Counted from the first letter of the stretch, positions 1-10,823 are shown. The stretch: DNA of 64,000 nucleotides from Telmatactis stephensoni (GCA_029948255.1 JALIZF010001563.1:351035-415034); one strand, 5' to 3'. Numbers and translations: made by a program. Notes: generated by a model not told the origin, from the sequence alone.

Positions 1-1019
1 TAAGCTGAACACCTTAAAGACGCGAGCATGAAATGTAAATCTTATTGCTGTAAATATCCTGCAATTGCCGCCAAATCTAATGAAATATTTGACATCAAAT
101 TTGTATGGTTTCTATCAAACTTCGTCTTCACTAGTAATATGGATTTCTTAAATTGGACAATCCCCCCTGCATTCAATGATAAGGCTAAAAAATGGTGAGC
201 GCGCCTTGAAATATTACGTACTATACTACTGGGCATACATTGCTCAGGAGTAAGGGAGCAAAGGTTACAATTCATTAATCAGTTCACAATCTCCACTATT
301 CTTTTGAAAATGTAAATTGCAGTTTTTAACTTTTGATGGGGATAAAACTTTCAAAGGGTAGACTGAATCAACTAGTTTAATTGAACTCTGAAAATAATTA
401 TAAAGTCCCTAACGTTTCACTGGACGAAGAGAAACACATTATGTCCTTTTCTACTTATGTATATAGTCAATTGAAGAAACGTTGTCGGGTCTAAAAACGT
501 AGAAGCTGAGACTCCTAAATGGCACGCCTTTGGCATTTTGCATCGAAGGCAAAGCGTAAATGAATAAATCAGAATATTATTATTGACATCCCAAGCACCA
601 TTTCGGTCTCAGCTTCTATGTTCTATGTTTTTAGACCCGACAACGTTTCTTCAGTTGACTATGTATTATTTTGTTCTCATCATCTGGTTCATTGTATGAG
701 GTATATATATGCATCTACTAGTATAGCTACTAATTTTGGTACAAATAAAGTATCCTCTCATGTTGGTCAAATGAACAAAATGACAAACCTACCCGCCGCC
801 ATTTTCAAAGTTCACGTAGGCGCTTTGCGAGTCACGTGGTACAAATCGTATGCATGTCTTGGCATTGAAGACTTCAATTGCTCTTTGTAGGACGTCGGAG
901 TTAATTCCTATAGAAAATAGCCAAAAAACAGTATTATTTGTAGAAACAAATAATATCGACCTCGGGTTTATCGGACGAGTGTGTGTGCCCGTACGTAAAT
1001 ACCACGTAAAATATGATCT
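1..1019. other. left edge, no gene recognised; contains a MITE
   Basis: Apart from the foldback element at 464-661, I see no gene here. Short open frames on both strands (for example 42-275 minus) have no recognisable motif. If the astacin exon at 1422-1574 belongs to a live gene, its catalytic exons should lie to the left. I found no HExxH zinc-binding motif in 1-1421, so they would be outside the window or lost. Confidence 0.4.
464..661. mobile_element. MITE family 1, copy 1 (short TIR element)
   Basis: The ends are inverted copies: TAGTCAATTGAAGAAACG on the left and its near complement at the right end, continuing through GTTGTCGGGTCTAAAA and AGAAGCTGAGA for about 45 bases. The interior has no coding potential. 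A longer copy of the same element lies at 31576-31872 inside a FOXK intron, where a TA is present on both outer sides, consistent with a Tc1/mariner-type TA target duplication. This copy lacks about 100 internal bases found in the other. Confidence 0.75.
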
Positions 1020-1407
1020 CTTTTATATATACACTTATTTCAAAAACGTTGTCGTGGTTCAGAGCAACAAGCGTCAGGCCAAGACCGAAATGAATGCTGG
1101 TATTCAAATCACATTCTTTCTATTGAACTAATTACAAAATGTGAGCATTTTCAAGTCCTTGTTAGTATACCGCACTCAACTCTTTTGGTATTCAAATCAC
1201 ATTCTTTCTATTGAACTAATTACAAAATGTGAGCATTTTCAAGTCCTTGTTAGTATACCGCACTCAACTCTTTTGATAACAAGTCTGATTTGAATACATT
1301 CCTGATTATTAGCATGCAGCACAAAACCAGCATTCATTTCGGGATCGCTTTGACGCTTAATGCTTTGAACCATGGCAACGTTTTTTGAAATAATTTTATA
1401 TATCAAC
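1020..1407. mobile_element. foldback element with internal 88-base tandem duplication
   Basis: About 80 bases at 1020-1100 reappear as the reverse complement at 1327-1407; shared blocks include TTATTTCAAAAA, AACGTTG and GAAATGAATGCTGG. Between the arms an 88-base unit is repeated in tandem (1099-1186 and 1187-1277) with almost no differences, so the internal duplication is recent. There is no coding content. It lies just downstream of the astacin-like exon in that exon's sense. Confidence 0.65.
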
Positions 1408-1421
1408 AAAAAACCGCCTAC

Positions 1422-1574
1422 CTCCACTTTTTGTGTAAGGTACGATGACAGTATCACCTCGTTTTGGCCACCTGGAATTAATACTGTCTGGCTGGCGTTT
1501 AATCATGGAATATTTCCCCTTCTTGCTTAACATTTCTCTTGAAAAAATCATGTCTCCTTCTACAAGAATTTCAT
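1422..1574 (-). CDS. astacin-family metalloprotease, propeptide/N-terminal exon (partial)
   Basis: On the minus strand a 153-base exon is bounded by an AG acceptor at 1575-1576 and a GT donor at 1420-1421. It encodes VEGDM followed about 30 residues later by RWPKRGDTVIVPYT. In astacins the propeptide carries an FxGD-type segment whose aspartate caps the catalytic zinc, and the mature enzyme starts close to a (R/W)WP..(V/I)PY motif; both are visible here in the right order and spacing. The same frame upstream (about 1635-1720) has a hydrophobic stretch beginning MLTFSFIYFF that could be a signal peptide. The catalytic HExxHxxGxxH exon is not in the window. Family assignment rests on these motifs alone, and it could be a lone remnant exon. 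Confidence 0.5.
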
Positions 1575-3660
1575 CTAATAACAAAATAATGGCATTAGAT
1601 GAATATAACGTTATCCAATAATATGAATACTTTACATTATCTTTGTGAGTGAATTGATGAGCTACAAAAATGGACTTCAAGAAAAAGTAAATAAATGAAA
1701 AGGTGAGCATGCGGTGGCTAGTGTTCCATGCAAAAGCAACTGAATACGCGCCCATGTGAAATGTGTGAGTGAGAAACTTAATTAGAAGTCGTGCAGATGG
1801 AATTTCTCGACATGTTTTCCGACTGACTTCAAATGAGTTTAAAGAAAATAAAAGGTATTCTTCGTTAAAAAGCAGCTAACAGAAAGCAGGGCGTAGAGAG
1901 TCCACGACATGGTCCAAGAAAAGAAAAAAAGTGAAATCCTGAATCATGATGAAAGATTGTTCAAAAACTGCGAAATTCTGTGTCTATCCATCATGTACAG
2001 AGGCGTTACGTACAGCTGTTTCTTTTAAGTTTGATCCAAGGTTTAAAAATAAACAAACAAACAAGAAAACCACAGAAAAAGAAAGCTATCTGAACGTTTT
2101 TTGAGGCGGGATAATCTTTTCTAAATTTACGTGGTATAAAACCAATTCGAAATATCGAATGATTGTGTTTTGGCTTTTCTTCATGCTGTAAATGGGATCT
2201 CTGGAGATCCCTTTTTCTTTACAATCTTTCAGAGTTTCCGAATCACGAAAAAAGTGATAGATCTCTCGTCATACATGTGAAATCCCTCTGTATAAGGTGT
2301 TCTTTAGCTTACCGGCATTTTTCTTGTATGCCGGAGAACCTCCAGTGGCACTGATTGATAGTGCAAGTAACAAGAAGATACAAAGCAAGAGACTTCATCA
2401 TCGTTGCAAGATTAGTTGTTGATTCTGTCTTGTGAATATACTTGAGACAAAGTTGTATTTGTACCCAACAAGGCAATCGAGAACATGCATGGTAATGAGG
2501 CTCTGTAGTTGGTATAACAATATACGTTATTCTTTATCACTGAAAATATAAAATTAAACTCATTAGAAAACATGCAATGTCAAAAGCTTTAGGCGAACAC
2601 TAATGGTTGTTATAATAACAGGTGGTGATCTTGACTGGCATTTATTACGATATCACTCCACACTGTACGGATGTTGGTTCAGCATAGACAGTTGTAAGTC
2701 AAAACCAATAATTTGTATCCATTCTCATACATTACAACATGCATGGTGGTTTGAAAGAGATTCTAATGATATATCATGTCGCCATCTTATGGCAAAATAT
2801 TTTTATAAAGTACAAAAAGTACCGCTCTTTAACAAACATTTCAGGATTATAGGGCTTTACTCTGTCACGTTATGCTCTAATTGGCATGGTAAGTTAGCGA
2901 CAGACTGGCATAGATTGGTCTCCCTTTGGAGCGGTTTGTATTTATGTTAAACATATGGTCATTTTTTTAAAACCATTCCACCATTTTCGTTCATTTTGAC
3001 ACCAACCAAACCCTCAGTTTCTCCTTGAAAAATTAGTGGTATTAAGTTAACACTTTTCTTGATTAATCTGATAACGAAAGTACCTCTCTTTAACAAACAT
3101 TGCGAGATCATAGGTCTTTTCTCTGTCAAGGTATTGCCACAATGAATTAAGTAGGCACATATTTCATTTTTTAGGAAACCATTCGACCACCATTTCCGAT
3201 CACTTTATTTGACTACTAACCAAACCCTCAGTGTTTCGTCTAAAGTAGGTGATATGGAGTTCAACACTTTTCTTAATAAATCTGATAGCAGAAGATTGCA
3301 TTAGTGAATATTGGCTCATTACGGTGAAGGATACTTAATGACAGTGAATGATGGTAAAGATGGTAAATGATGTCTAATGATGATAAGCGATGTCTAGTAT
3401 ATATTTCCTACCGGCGCTGCAAGGCTGCACTGAAAAATGTTTTAAAAACCGAGTCATTTTTCAGCTAGAGCTAAAAAATCCAAGTCTCGCAGGACAAAAT
3501 ACAACAAGGAAAGAAAAGGAAGAACGAAAAGAAAAGAAAAAAAAAATAGCGTGATGAATAATTGTGGTCAAAAGTTGTTCCAGGCAGATTATTGCCAGTC
3601 AATCGGCATTTGATCAGACATTTGCCCGATGAATGGCAAACGAACAAGGCTGAAAACTGT
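1575..3660. other. non-coding stretch with a diverged tandem duplication
   Basis: No gene recognised. The only clear structure is a tandem duplication (2815-3300, listed separately). The open frame at 2603-2950 (plus) runs into the duplication and has no recognisable domain, so I do not call it a gene. Confidence 0.4.
2815..3300. repeat. diverged tandem duplication, about 260-base unit
   Basis: Unit 1 (2815-3074) and unit 2 (3075 to about 3300) share CTCTTTAACAAACATT, a TCTGTCA block, CCAAACCCTCAGT and AACACTTTTCTT in the same order, with scattered substitutions and gaps. It is an old non-coding tandem duplication upstream of the GPCR relics and may be part of the unit that spread with them. 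Confidence 0.6.
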
Positions 3661-3674
3661 TTCAGGTCTGAAAA

Positions 3675-3970
3675 CCGAACATTGAATAACATTTACAGAG
3701 ATAACCTCAAAGCCATCATAGTTAAAAAGCTATTCAGCTGCCATCTTTCTAACTGATGTCACCGTAGCGTTCGCATGCAGGTAGTCAAGAGTTAGTCATG
3801 GAAGAAAGGACATAAATTAATGTGTCAGTAGCATCCATGACTTTTTGACGCACGCTCGACACGAACGGATTCAAGATGTCATCATGCATTCACGGAAAAA
3901 ATGCCAAGAAATAAATTTTCCATCAACAGTGGTGAACATCGCTTACTAAAATCTCAAACGACACGAGAAC
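3675..3970 (+). pseudogene. GPCR relic: C-terminal tail plus 3' flank only
   Basis: Bases 3680-3756 encode NNIYRDNLKAIIVKKLF...SCH and a stop, matching the helix-8/tail segment of the receptors in this cluster (compare RENLKAIIKKL in the intact genes). Downstream homology with the 3' flank of the receptor copy at 4668-5662 continues to about 3970, with shared blocks such as TAGTCATGGAAGAAA and GTGTCAGTAGCATCCATG. All seven membrane helices are missing. It is the stub of a former receptor copy directly upstream of the next one. Confidence 0.7.
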
Positions 3971-4667
3971 AACAACACGTTTCAAACTTATAGTAATAGG
4001 TTCGTCCGCATCCTCGTTGATCCCTTACGGTACGCATAACAACTGATATAGTTAATAGGGGTCTTAATGCTAATTTTACAAAACATATAACAATAGAAGA
4101 TTGTTTCATTTATCGTGGTACAATGTCAAAAAGTATGCTCGCTCTCTTTCGTTTTTCTTTTTTCTTTTTCTTTTTCCTTCTCATCTACGTTGAGGTAAAC
4201 TCCATCCGACTAATCAGGTATTTTAATCGTATTCAGGTTCGAATCCACAATAGGATAAATAATGGTAATAAAACTGAGTGGAGTCCAATTCAATCATACG
4301 AAGAATAAACAAATTCCGAGTATGATTACAAACAGAATTGGACGGCACGAAGTCCTGTTACCAATTAATGATAGCCATAACAATTTCCGAGAAAAGATTT
4401 TCACGCTAATCAATGGTAACCGCCACTAGAATGATCAAATTTTGTTGATAAAGCGAGGAAGGTTAGTGAAAATTCACTTGAGCGCGCGCTTAATGGCGTA
4501 GCAATGACGTGCAGCACTCACTCAAAATACGTAATCTCTGATCAATACTAAAATGGGACAGTATCTCAACCAATCAGATTCAGGGACATCGTAATCATTA
4601 TAATACAGATGTTTTTTGTGACGCTCCTTGACTTTCTAAAAATGAAAACCAACACACAAGTAACACC

Positions 4668-5662
4668 ATGGAAGATCTTAACTCAGCAACGTTTCTCTCA
4701 CAAAATAAGAGCTTGCCTTTCAACTTTTTGAGCTTTTATCGTGGTAACATACCACAGACTATTGCAATGTCTTTTGTTTTTCTCATCTCCATTTTGGGAA
4801 ACTCTTTTCTTATATGGATAATCTACAAAGATAATCGATTGAGAACCAATACCAATTTCTTGATGATGAACATGGCTGTCAGTGATATTCTTTCAAGTCT
4901 GTTCTTTAGTCCTAGAGTTATTAATGAAATCCACTTCGGTTTTCAATGGTTTATCTCTAACGACTTTGGACTTGTCTTATGTAAACTTGTTCTTTTTATA
5001 CCCGCCATTTCCATTGGCGTCTCAATGTACAGTTGTGTTTTTATCGCCATCGATCGGTTCTACGCTGTTGCCCATCCACTGAAAGGAGGCTTTTCCAGAT
5101 CTCGACTAAAATACATCATACCAGAAACTTGGATATTTTCAATCCTGGTCGCATCACCTGTTCTGTGTTTTAGAAACCTTGAATATTTGGATGGGATGAC
5201 ACATTGTGTAACACCGCCCAAAGATAGTTCATTCGGTGCAATCTACATGTGCTGCAGAATCGTTCTAGAATTTGGTATTCCAATCCCTGTTGTAACATGT
5301 CTCTATATTTTAATCCGTCTACAAGCTTCATCATTACAAGGCGCCTGGAAACCAAACAGACCTAGCCAGACAGAGAAGAAGAGAACAAAATAGAAAAGTC
5401 ATGAAACTTTCCGTTGCTGTTGTTAGCTCACTAAGTCTCACTTGGTTGTTATATAGCATATTCTGGATTTTGTACATTCTACAAAAATTTAACATCTGGA
5501 ACACCTCATATTTGGCTCTGGTCTTTTTTGCTGTGCTTTTTCTGGCAGGCTTGAGCTTCACCTACAATCTCTTTATTTACATCATCTTCAATTGACATTT
5601 ACAGAGAAAACATCAAAGCTATCATAAAAAAGTTATTCAGTTGCCACCTTTATCGCCTGTAA
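4668..5662 (+). pseudogene. class A GPCR, frameshifted copy A
   Basis: The frame opens with MEDLNSATFL and gives TM1 (GNSFLIW), TM2 (NMAVSDIL), TM3 with its disulfide cysteine (LVLCKL), the DRF motif in place of DRY (FIAIDRFYAVAHP), TM4 and TM5 (FGIPIPV). Aligned with the intact copies, one extra C at about 5314 in the TM5/ICL3 region throws the frame off and gives a stop at 5391. The other frame then carries on through TM6 and TM7 to IIFN, where an extra T at about 5592 gives a second break before the tail. Discounting both bases gives 330 codons, the family length. It is therefore either a young pseudogene or an intact gene with two assembly errors; the frame is otherwise well preserved. 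Confidence 0.8.
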
Positions 5663-6833
5663 ATATCGCATAAGTAATGAAACTGTAGCGGTTCGCAGGT
5701 GGCAAAGAATTAGTCATGGAAGAAATTAAATAAAGCAATGTGTCAGTAGCATCCATGGACGTTTTGTAATTGACGCACGCTCGAGACGAGCTGATTCAAG
5801 ATGTCATCGTTCAAGCAAACACAGATTTCAAGGAAATAAATCTCCCGTCAACAATGGTAAACAGCGCTGATTGAGAGCTCAGTCAAACGTGTCTTTCAAT
5901 CCTTTGATCAATTTTCGTGATAAGTATACCAAAGACTTTGGGTCAGTGTCTTTTTCTTCCTACTGCCATTATGAAAACATCGCTGGAACAACTGCATGAA
6001 CTAAGGATGAACAAAGCCGTAAGCCATACTTGACTTGCTCCTGTACTCTACTAAGAAAAGATCTTTTAAAATTGTTTTTAGATCATAAGCCGAATTTAGT
6101 CGAAGCCGGCTATTTTTACATTGGTCATCGTGAAATAAATACTTAACTTAATAATCATTGAATAAACGGTACAAACAAAGTGGATGAAAAAAACAACAAC
6201 AACTCTGGCAAGAGGCAGACCAGTTGGCTATGTACAAGCCGCTAGTCCAGAAGTTTCATTTGAACTAGGGACTAACGAGAACATATTCAGGTCAGCTAGT
6301 AGCCAGAGCGGGGACCGTTGCGAAACAGGCATCTCCGGATTACATGGGATATTACACGAGCGCCGATCTGACCATTCGACTTTGACAATGGCTGCCTCCT
6401 GTACACTTGGCGACTAAACTATATCATAATATATGCATGCAATAATTACTTTAAATTTGGTAAATTCGTTCCTAAATTTCTCTAAGCTGTGCTTTTTTGA
6501 ACAAGTAAGCAAATTTGTAGAAGAATAATGATGATTACAAGCATCCGAGAGATAATTTATTCTGCTCAAGATTCAGCTCAAAATTAAAGTCGCAGCTTTA
6601 TGTTAGAACTCAAACGACCGCGTCTTTTTGGCCGACAGTCCTTGCAGATTTCAATCTAACATAATCAGTTGTTTACTTTTAACAGAGAATTTTCACCGAT
6701 TGATCGATCGATTTCTAGTACTTTAACTGTCGATTGCTAAAAAGGGGAAAATATAGGGAGAATAATTAAATAAATTACCCAAGTAATCAGACATTTCCGA
6801 GATGTTCCATCACTTCTTGACCAAAACCCGTTT

Positions 6834-6860
6834 TACTCTCGTCAGAGTAAAACGGGGTTT
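6834..6860. repeat. short perfect palindrome
   Basis: The arms AAACCCGTTTTACTCT and AGAGTAAAACGGGGTTT are inverted complements around a 3-4 base loop. I see no matching element elsewhere in the window. It lies 29 bases before the AACCC tract. Confidence 0.6.
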
Positions 6861-6888
6861 GTTTAACAGAAAACTGAGGGACAAAGGA

Positions 6889-6932
6889 CCAACCCAACCC
6901 AACCCAACCCAACCCAACCCAACCCAACCCAA
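6889..6932 (+). repeat. (AACCC)n microsatellite
   Basis: About eight to nine perfect AACCC units. The period of 5 differs from the TTAGGG telomere unit of cnidarians, so this is an ordinary interstitial microsatellite. It creates a spurious Asn-Pro-Thr-Gln repeat in one frame. Confidence 0.9.
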
Positions 6933-6944
6933 CAAAAAGAAGAC

Positions 6945-7085
6945 ACCGATATTGATACTTAAATGTATCACCATTAAGACAATATGGCTGTCAGTATATA
7001 TATCGCTCAAGAGATGTGAAGGCCGTGACGATATCAAGTGATGTTCAAGTGTTGGCCGCGCGGTCACGGAAGTGATGAAGTACAA
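6945..7085 (+). pseudogene. GPCR relic: decayed C-terminal tail
   Basis: This stretch aligns with the tail of receptor copy C (about 14335-14450). Shared blocks are TATCGCTCAAGA, GGCCGT.ACGATATCA and a following AAG.GTTGGC segment. No frame is preserved. It is the faint remains of another receptor copy. Confidence 0.5.
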
Positions 7086-7384
7086 TTTTAAGTGAAATAT
7101 CAAAAGACACAAATTTTCAGAGTTTCATCGACTACTATTTGCCTAATTGTCGATAACTTAAATAAGCTCATACAATAATCGAACATCTGCCTTGGGCAAG
7201 ATAAAACTTCACCTCCCACGCTCTTGCCATGTATTTCTTAAATGCTGTTTGTTTTTCACACCCTAAAACATATTGAAATCTAGATCTGTTGTTAAAAGGT
7301 AATAAATTAAAACCAATTTCTTGCAGCATATTAACTGCCACAAAAACATCATTATATTCCAAGTTTTATATGCTACTGCGATTT

Positions 7385-7490
7385 CAATTTCGGTCCCAAA
7401 TTGGTCACAGAATCTAACTTGTTGTCGCTCGAGTGAATGGCACTAGAGAATTCAATTATCTCCGATCTCAAAACAAAATTCAAGGTTGAA
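7385..7490. repeat. duplicated GPCR-unit flank, copy 1
   Basis: This block and 12617-12722 share GAATGGCACTAGAGAATTC and following AATTATCTC...AACAAAATT with few differences. A weaker relative lies at about 19870-20040. It marks the outer edge of the unit that was duplicated with the receptors. Confidence 0.6.
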
Positions 7491-7806
7491 ATGAATTTTT
7501 AAGTGGATTTAATGAACAACACGAAACTAATTGTTTCGGATGTACGACATCCAAGCAGCAAGTGATAACGTTGCGAGTATGCGCGGTCCGCTGAACGGAA
7601 TTCATGTGATCGCTGGAGCATGCAATGAAAATGGCTGCTCTATTAAAATTCGCTATCGTTCTTCTGCTTATTCTTTGTTGTTTTCTGTTTGTTGAGGGCA
7701 GGAAAGACAAGTTTTTCTTCTTACTTTCATAAAAGTTATAACCATCTCGCAAAACCGATACTCAACTTTAGTATTTGAATGCAGTGAAGCCGAAAATATT
7801 TCGAAA

Positions 7807-8145
7807 ATGTTTGGTTTGCGCAGTACACGTTACAAATATATAGCTAAACCGAGTTTTATGCCACATTTAATAAACACAAACACGGAAAAGGAACTTCAAG
7901 TGATGACTGTTTTAATGCTTTTATCACTTAAAAATGCTTCAAAAGGTCTACACGTACAATTTAAATCAATTTGTATTCATATAAACTGCAATAGTATTTC
8001 TTATTACTGTAATACTTGTGTACCTGTTATGATTAACAAATTTTGTTCAAATTGTGGAGCTAAAGAAAAAGAGATTTTCAACAGGTTATCATCTAAAAAC
8101 AACGTAGACTTTAATATTTCAAATGCAACTTCAAACAGCTGCTAG
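7807..8145 (+). CDS. unrecognised ORF with two CxxC pairs
   Basis: An open frame of 112 codons. Near the C-terminus it has CNTC and, about 11 residues on, CSNCG, a spacing like that of a small zinc ribbon, followed by AKEKEIFNR. No family is recognised. It sits inside the candidate element at 7540-9690 with the broken frame at 8263-8610 downstream on the same strand, so it may be an accessory or decayed product of that element and not a host gene. It could also be a chance frame in AT-rich DNA; no splice sites were needed to read it. Confidence 0.25.
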   Translation: MFGLRSTRYKYIAKPSFMPHLINTNTEKELQVMTVLMLLSLKNASKGLHVQFKSICIHINCNSISYYCNTCVPVMINKFCSNCGAKEKEIFNRLSSKNNVDFNISNATSNSC

Positions 8146-8262
8146 ATCAGTACATCAATACACACTAAGCAGACTTGACACCATTAAACTATGCACACCC
8201 ACTAAATAATCCTACACATGTAAATGATACACACCCAAATATATGTGTACAGATACTACTGA

Positions 8263-8610
8263 AATAGTTCAAGAACAAAAAATGTTGTGTTTGGCTGTGA
8301 TCCTTTTACATATCATAGCCTGGAAGTTATTGATATCACTTCACTAATAGCATCTAATAAACACCATCTCCAAATACTGGACTATGCATATGAGCTGGCT
8401 TGTTTGACTGAGTTGCTAGGAAACCCTCATGTATAGTGGTTGCAAATCTATGAGAATAATGGAAAAGATGGCAATTTAGTTGACTTTATCACCTCTCATT
8501 ATAGTGGACACCCTTTGGATTGTCATTTAGTTTCCGTAATAGCAAGGGTCTATAAATATATACAAGAGTGGGGTGCCTACAACAGACTGTACACTTCTGA
8601 ACTTACCTAG
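8263..8610 (+). pseudogene. unrecognised coding relic with one internal TAG
   Basis: One frame is open from 8263 to the stop at 8608-8610 apart from a single TAG at 8434-8436. The translation looks protein-like in composition (segments VVFGCDPFTYHSLEV, LDYAYELACLTELLG and GHPLDCHLVSVIARVY), with regular alternation of hydrophobic and charged residues and few low-complexity runs. That is unusual for random AT-rich DNA. There is no obvious start codon. It may be an exon remnant or part of a decayed mobile element. No family is recognised. Confidence 0.35.
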
Positions 8611-9828
8611 TAATTAAGTTAGGAAGTGCCCAGTACGTGTGTTGACAAACAGACATAAACACACAATCCATTTAACTTTTTTCAAAAGTTCTGGCTGTTA
8701 AATTTCAGGATAAATATAATTAACATGCTTAGCTAGCATCTTGATGTTAGGTCTGATCCCTCCTTCAATGCAGATCTATCTTACCTTGAAGGTTTTACAA
8801 TATTATAATTATAAGATTCATTGTTGTATGCATATACATGAGTAAAATTGTAAAGTTGGCATCCAGAAAAAATAGCTCAACTGTAAAGGACACTTAGGAC
8901 CTCTCTTTTCTGACTGATTTCTCAAACTCCCGAAAATAATTCATGCTCAATGCTCAATAACAGCCTCAAAAGAAGCAAAGTGTTGACATCAAGTGATTGA
9001 AGATTAATTTAGGCTTAATTTTGACCAGCATGAAATTTGCTTGTACATTTCACATTGCTAAATACCATCAAAATTTTCAAACTTCCCCCCTAAAAGATAA
9101 TCGTTTGAAGTCGTTATTCAACTTCACCAACAGTGACAATATCATTTTTCTAGACTTTAGGTGGGATATATCTTGGGGTGTAACAAATAATCACTGTCAA
9201 AATCACACAAAAATGGGATTTCAGAGGAATAACTCCGATCGAGTTTGCTGTTATTTTAAAATAAAAGCTTTTGATCCTTATTTTTAACTACCCACAAGAA
9301 ATACTGATGCATAAAGACCTACCTTTTTGGTACACTGTCCTAAAATTCATTGTTGATAGCTCCAGGGCCATTCAGAATTTCCATGAACACATGTCAACAA
9401 ACCACTTCTTCCACACTTCAGTCAACCAAACCAAGTGAGAAATTTAGCAAAATTTAGCAGGAAAAAAGATACCTTTTTTATACAGACAGCTTTAAAAAGA
9501 CTCCATAAATATTTTGGGTGGATAATAAGTGTTCATGGAAGTACGAATAGCTTGAAATAATCCTTTCAAACTGCCACATTTCACTAGTTTCGTGCCGCCA
9601 TTACGAGTTTCGCTAGAACGCGCACTGAAGTTTGACGCATGCGCAGATGTTATCACTTGCTGCTCGACATCCATCTTCATAGCGACTAATGGAAATTTAA
9701 AAGTATTTATCAAACTTGATAATTTCGGAATGCATTGTCAAGGTACACATTGTGTTTTGCGTGGTATAAACCTGTGTGTATATGGTTAGATATGGTGCTG
9801 CATAAAGATTGTGGTCGCCATCAAAACC

Positions 9829-9996
9829 CAGGGACGGATCCAGGATTTTGCAAAGAGGGGCCGTCCCAAATAGGCCTCTTGAGAGATGACGTCACATCCA
9901 AGATGGCCTCCTAATAATGGAATCTGATGACGTCATCTCGTACGGCGCTAGGGGATGTCCGGTGCACCTATGGACACCCTCCTGGATCCGCCCCTG
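9829..9996. mobile_element. short foldback element family 2, copy 1
   Basis: 168 bases bounded by CAGGGACGGATCCAGG on the left and CCTGGATCCGCCCCTG on the right, which are inverted complements. Inside are paired GATGACGTCA segments that also face each other. A copy in the opposite orientation lies at 52878-53046 in a TMF1 intron. Both are about 168 bases, so this is a defined unit without coding capacity. Confidence 0.8.
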
Positions 9997-10224
9997 AAAA
10001 ACCCACCAAAAACTTTGCCGGTACCCCCAAAGACTTAGAGTAAATCAATCGATGTGTTTAGCAAGGTTTTGCTTTTTTATTTTCTACTGTTTATAAGTAC
10101 TTGTATTTTAATTAAAAAGTGCATAAGGTATCCAGGACGTCAGAAGGGGAAAGCGACGGGAAGGGAGGCATTTCCTGGGTCCTGAAAGCAGAAAGCTGAA
10201 TTCATCGCCCAGAATGGCTTTTAT

Positions 10225-10546
10225 GGGTGGCATGGTTGGCCGAGCGGTTAGAGCACTGGCCTTTCACCGCTATGGTCCGGGTTCGAGTCCCAGCTCGAGC
10301 GCCTGGATCATATGTGAACTGAGTTTGTTTGATGTGTTGTTCTCTACCATGCCACGAGGGTTTTTTCTCCGGGTTCTCCGGTTTTTCCTCCCTCAGCAAA
10401 AATCAACATGTGAGTCGAGTGATTATTTGCAAAATACTTAATGTAGAGGTAGTGTGTGAGAGAGTATAGTGTCCCCCAATTAGTGCGCAAGCGCTAGAAG
10501 ACCTGGACACTTAAATAAAACAGTTATTTATTTATTTATTTATTTT
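10225..10546 (+). mobile_element. tRNA-derived SINE family A, copy 1
   Basis: The 5' head is tRNA-like: TGGCCGAGCGGTTAGAG fits an A box and GGGTTCGAGTCCC a B box of a Ser/Leu-type tRNA. Then comes a body block (GGGTTTTTTCTCCGGGTTCT, CCGGTTTTTCCTCCCTCAG) shared with the copies at 16462-16882 and 32918-33330, and a TTTA-repeat tail ending at about 10546. It is not a functional tRNA gene because the acceptor and anticodon arms do not pair properly. Confidence 0.8.
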
Positions 10547-10643
10547 GTCTTGTGGACATCGAGCATGAAGGATTTGGAATGCAAGTATTGCAGAGAACAT
10601 ATCAGTGCGCATGCAGCACAGTTGTCAGCCTTCAACTAATAAC

Positions 10644-10823
10644 CTTTAGTATAAACCTATTAACGGTCTATCACACATCCTGCATTCTGATTGGATACTC
10701 TACTAGAGGACTAATTTGAGATATGGCGGATCAAAACGCTGAGCTGCGTTTTGCAGTGATTTCTCAAGATTTAATCGAGAATTTACATCCCTTTATTTGA
10801 CCGATTAGTAGGTTTATACTAAA
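10644..10823. mobile_element. foldback MITE
   Basis: The left end TTTAGTATAAACCTATTAA is the inverted complement, with minor differences, of TTAGTAGGTTTATACTAAA at the right end. The 180-base interior is non-coding. No second copy was seen in the window. Confidence 0.6.

Larger units (their letters stand above)
5663..7480. other. GPCR-derived flank and relics, no intact gene
   Basis: 5663-5900 is the 3' flank of receptor copy A, homologous to 3757-3970. The rest holds a perfect short palindrome (6834-6860), an AACCC microsatellite, a receptor-tail relic (about 6945-7085) and a block at 7385-7490 that matches 12617-12722. The open frame at 6184-6417 has no recognisable features. Confidence 0.5.
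7540..9690. mobile_element. possible decayed DNA element with inverted ends
   Basis: A segment around 7543-7590 (GGATGTACGACATCC, then AGCAGCAAGTGATAAC and TGCGCG) recurs inverted around 9625-9675 (GTTATCACTTGCTGCTCGACATCC with TGCGCATGCG nearby). The roughly 2.1 kb between holds one open frame (7807-8145 plus) and one frame with a single internal stop (8263-8610 plus). Inverted ends around decayed coding sequence suggest a degenerate DNA transposon, but I recognise no transposase motif, and the end match is short. Confidence 0.35.

Noticed and set aside
6889..6932. Telomere-like sequence
   Set aside because: The unit is 5 bases (AACCC), not the 6-base TTAGGG complement, and the tract is short.
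6802..7041. ORF with an Asn-Pro-Thr-Gln repeat
   Set aside because: Produced by the AACCC microsatellite.
10228..10310. tRNA gene
   Set aside because: A and B boxes are present but the stems do not form and the unit continues into a shared SINE body with a repeat tail; the same applies at 16795-16880, 32925-33000 and 45901-45980.
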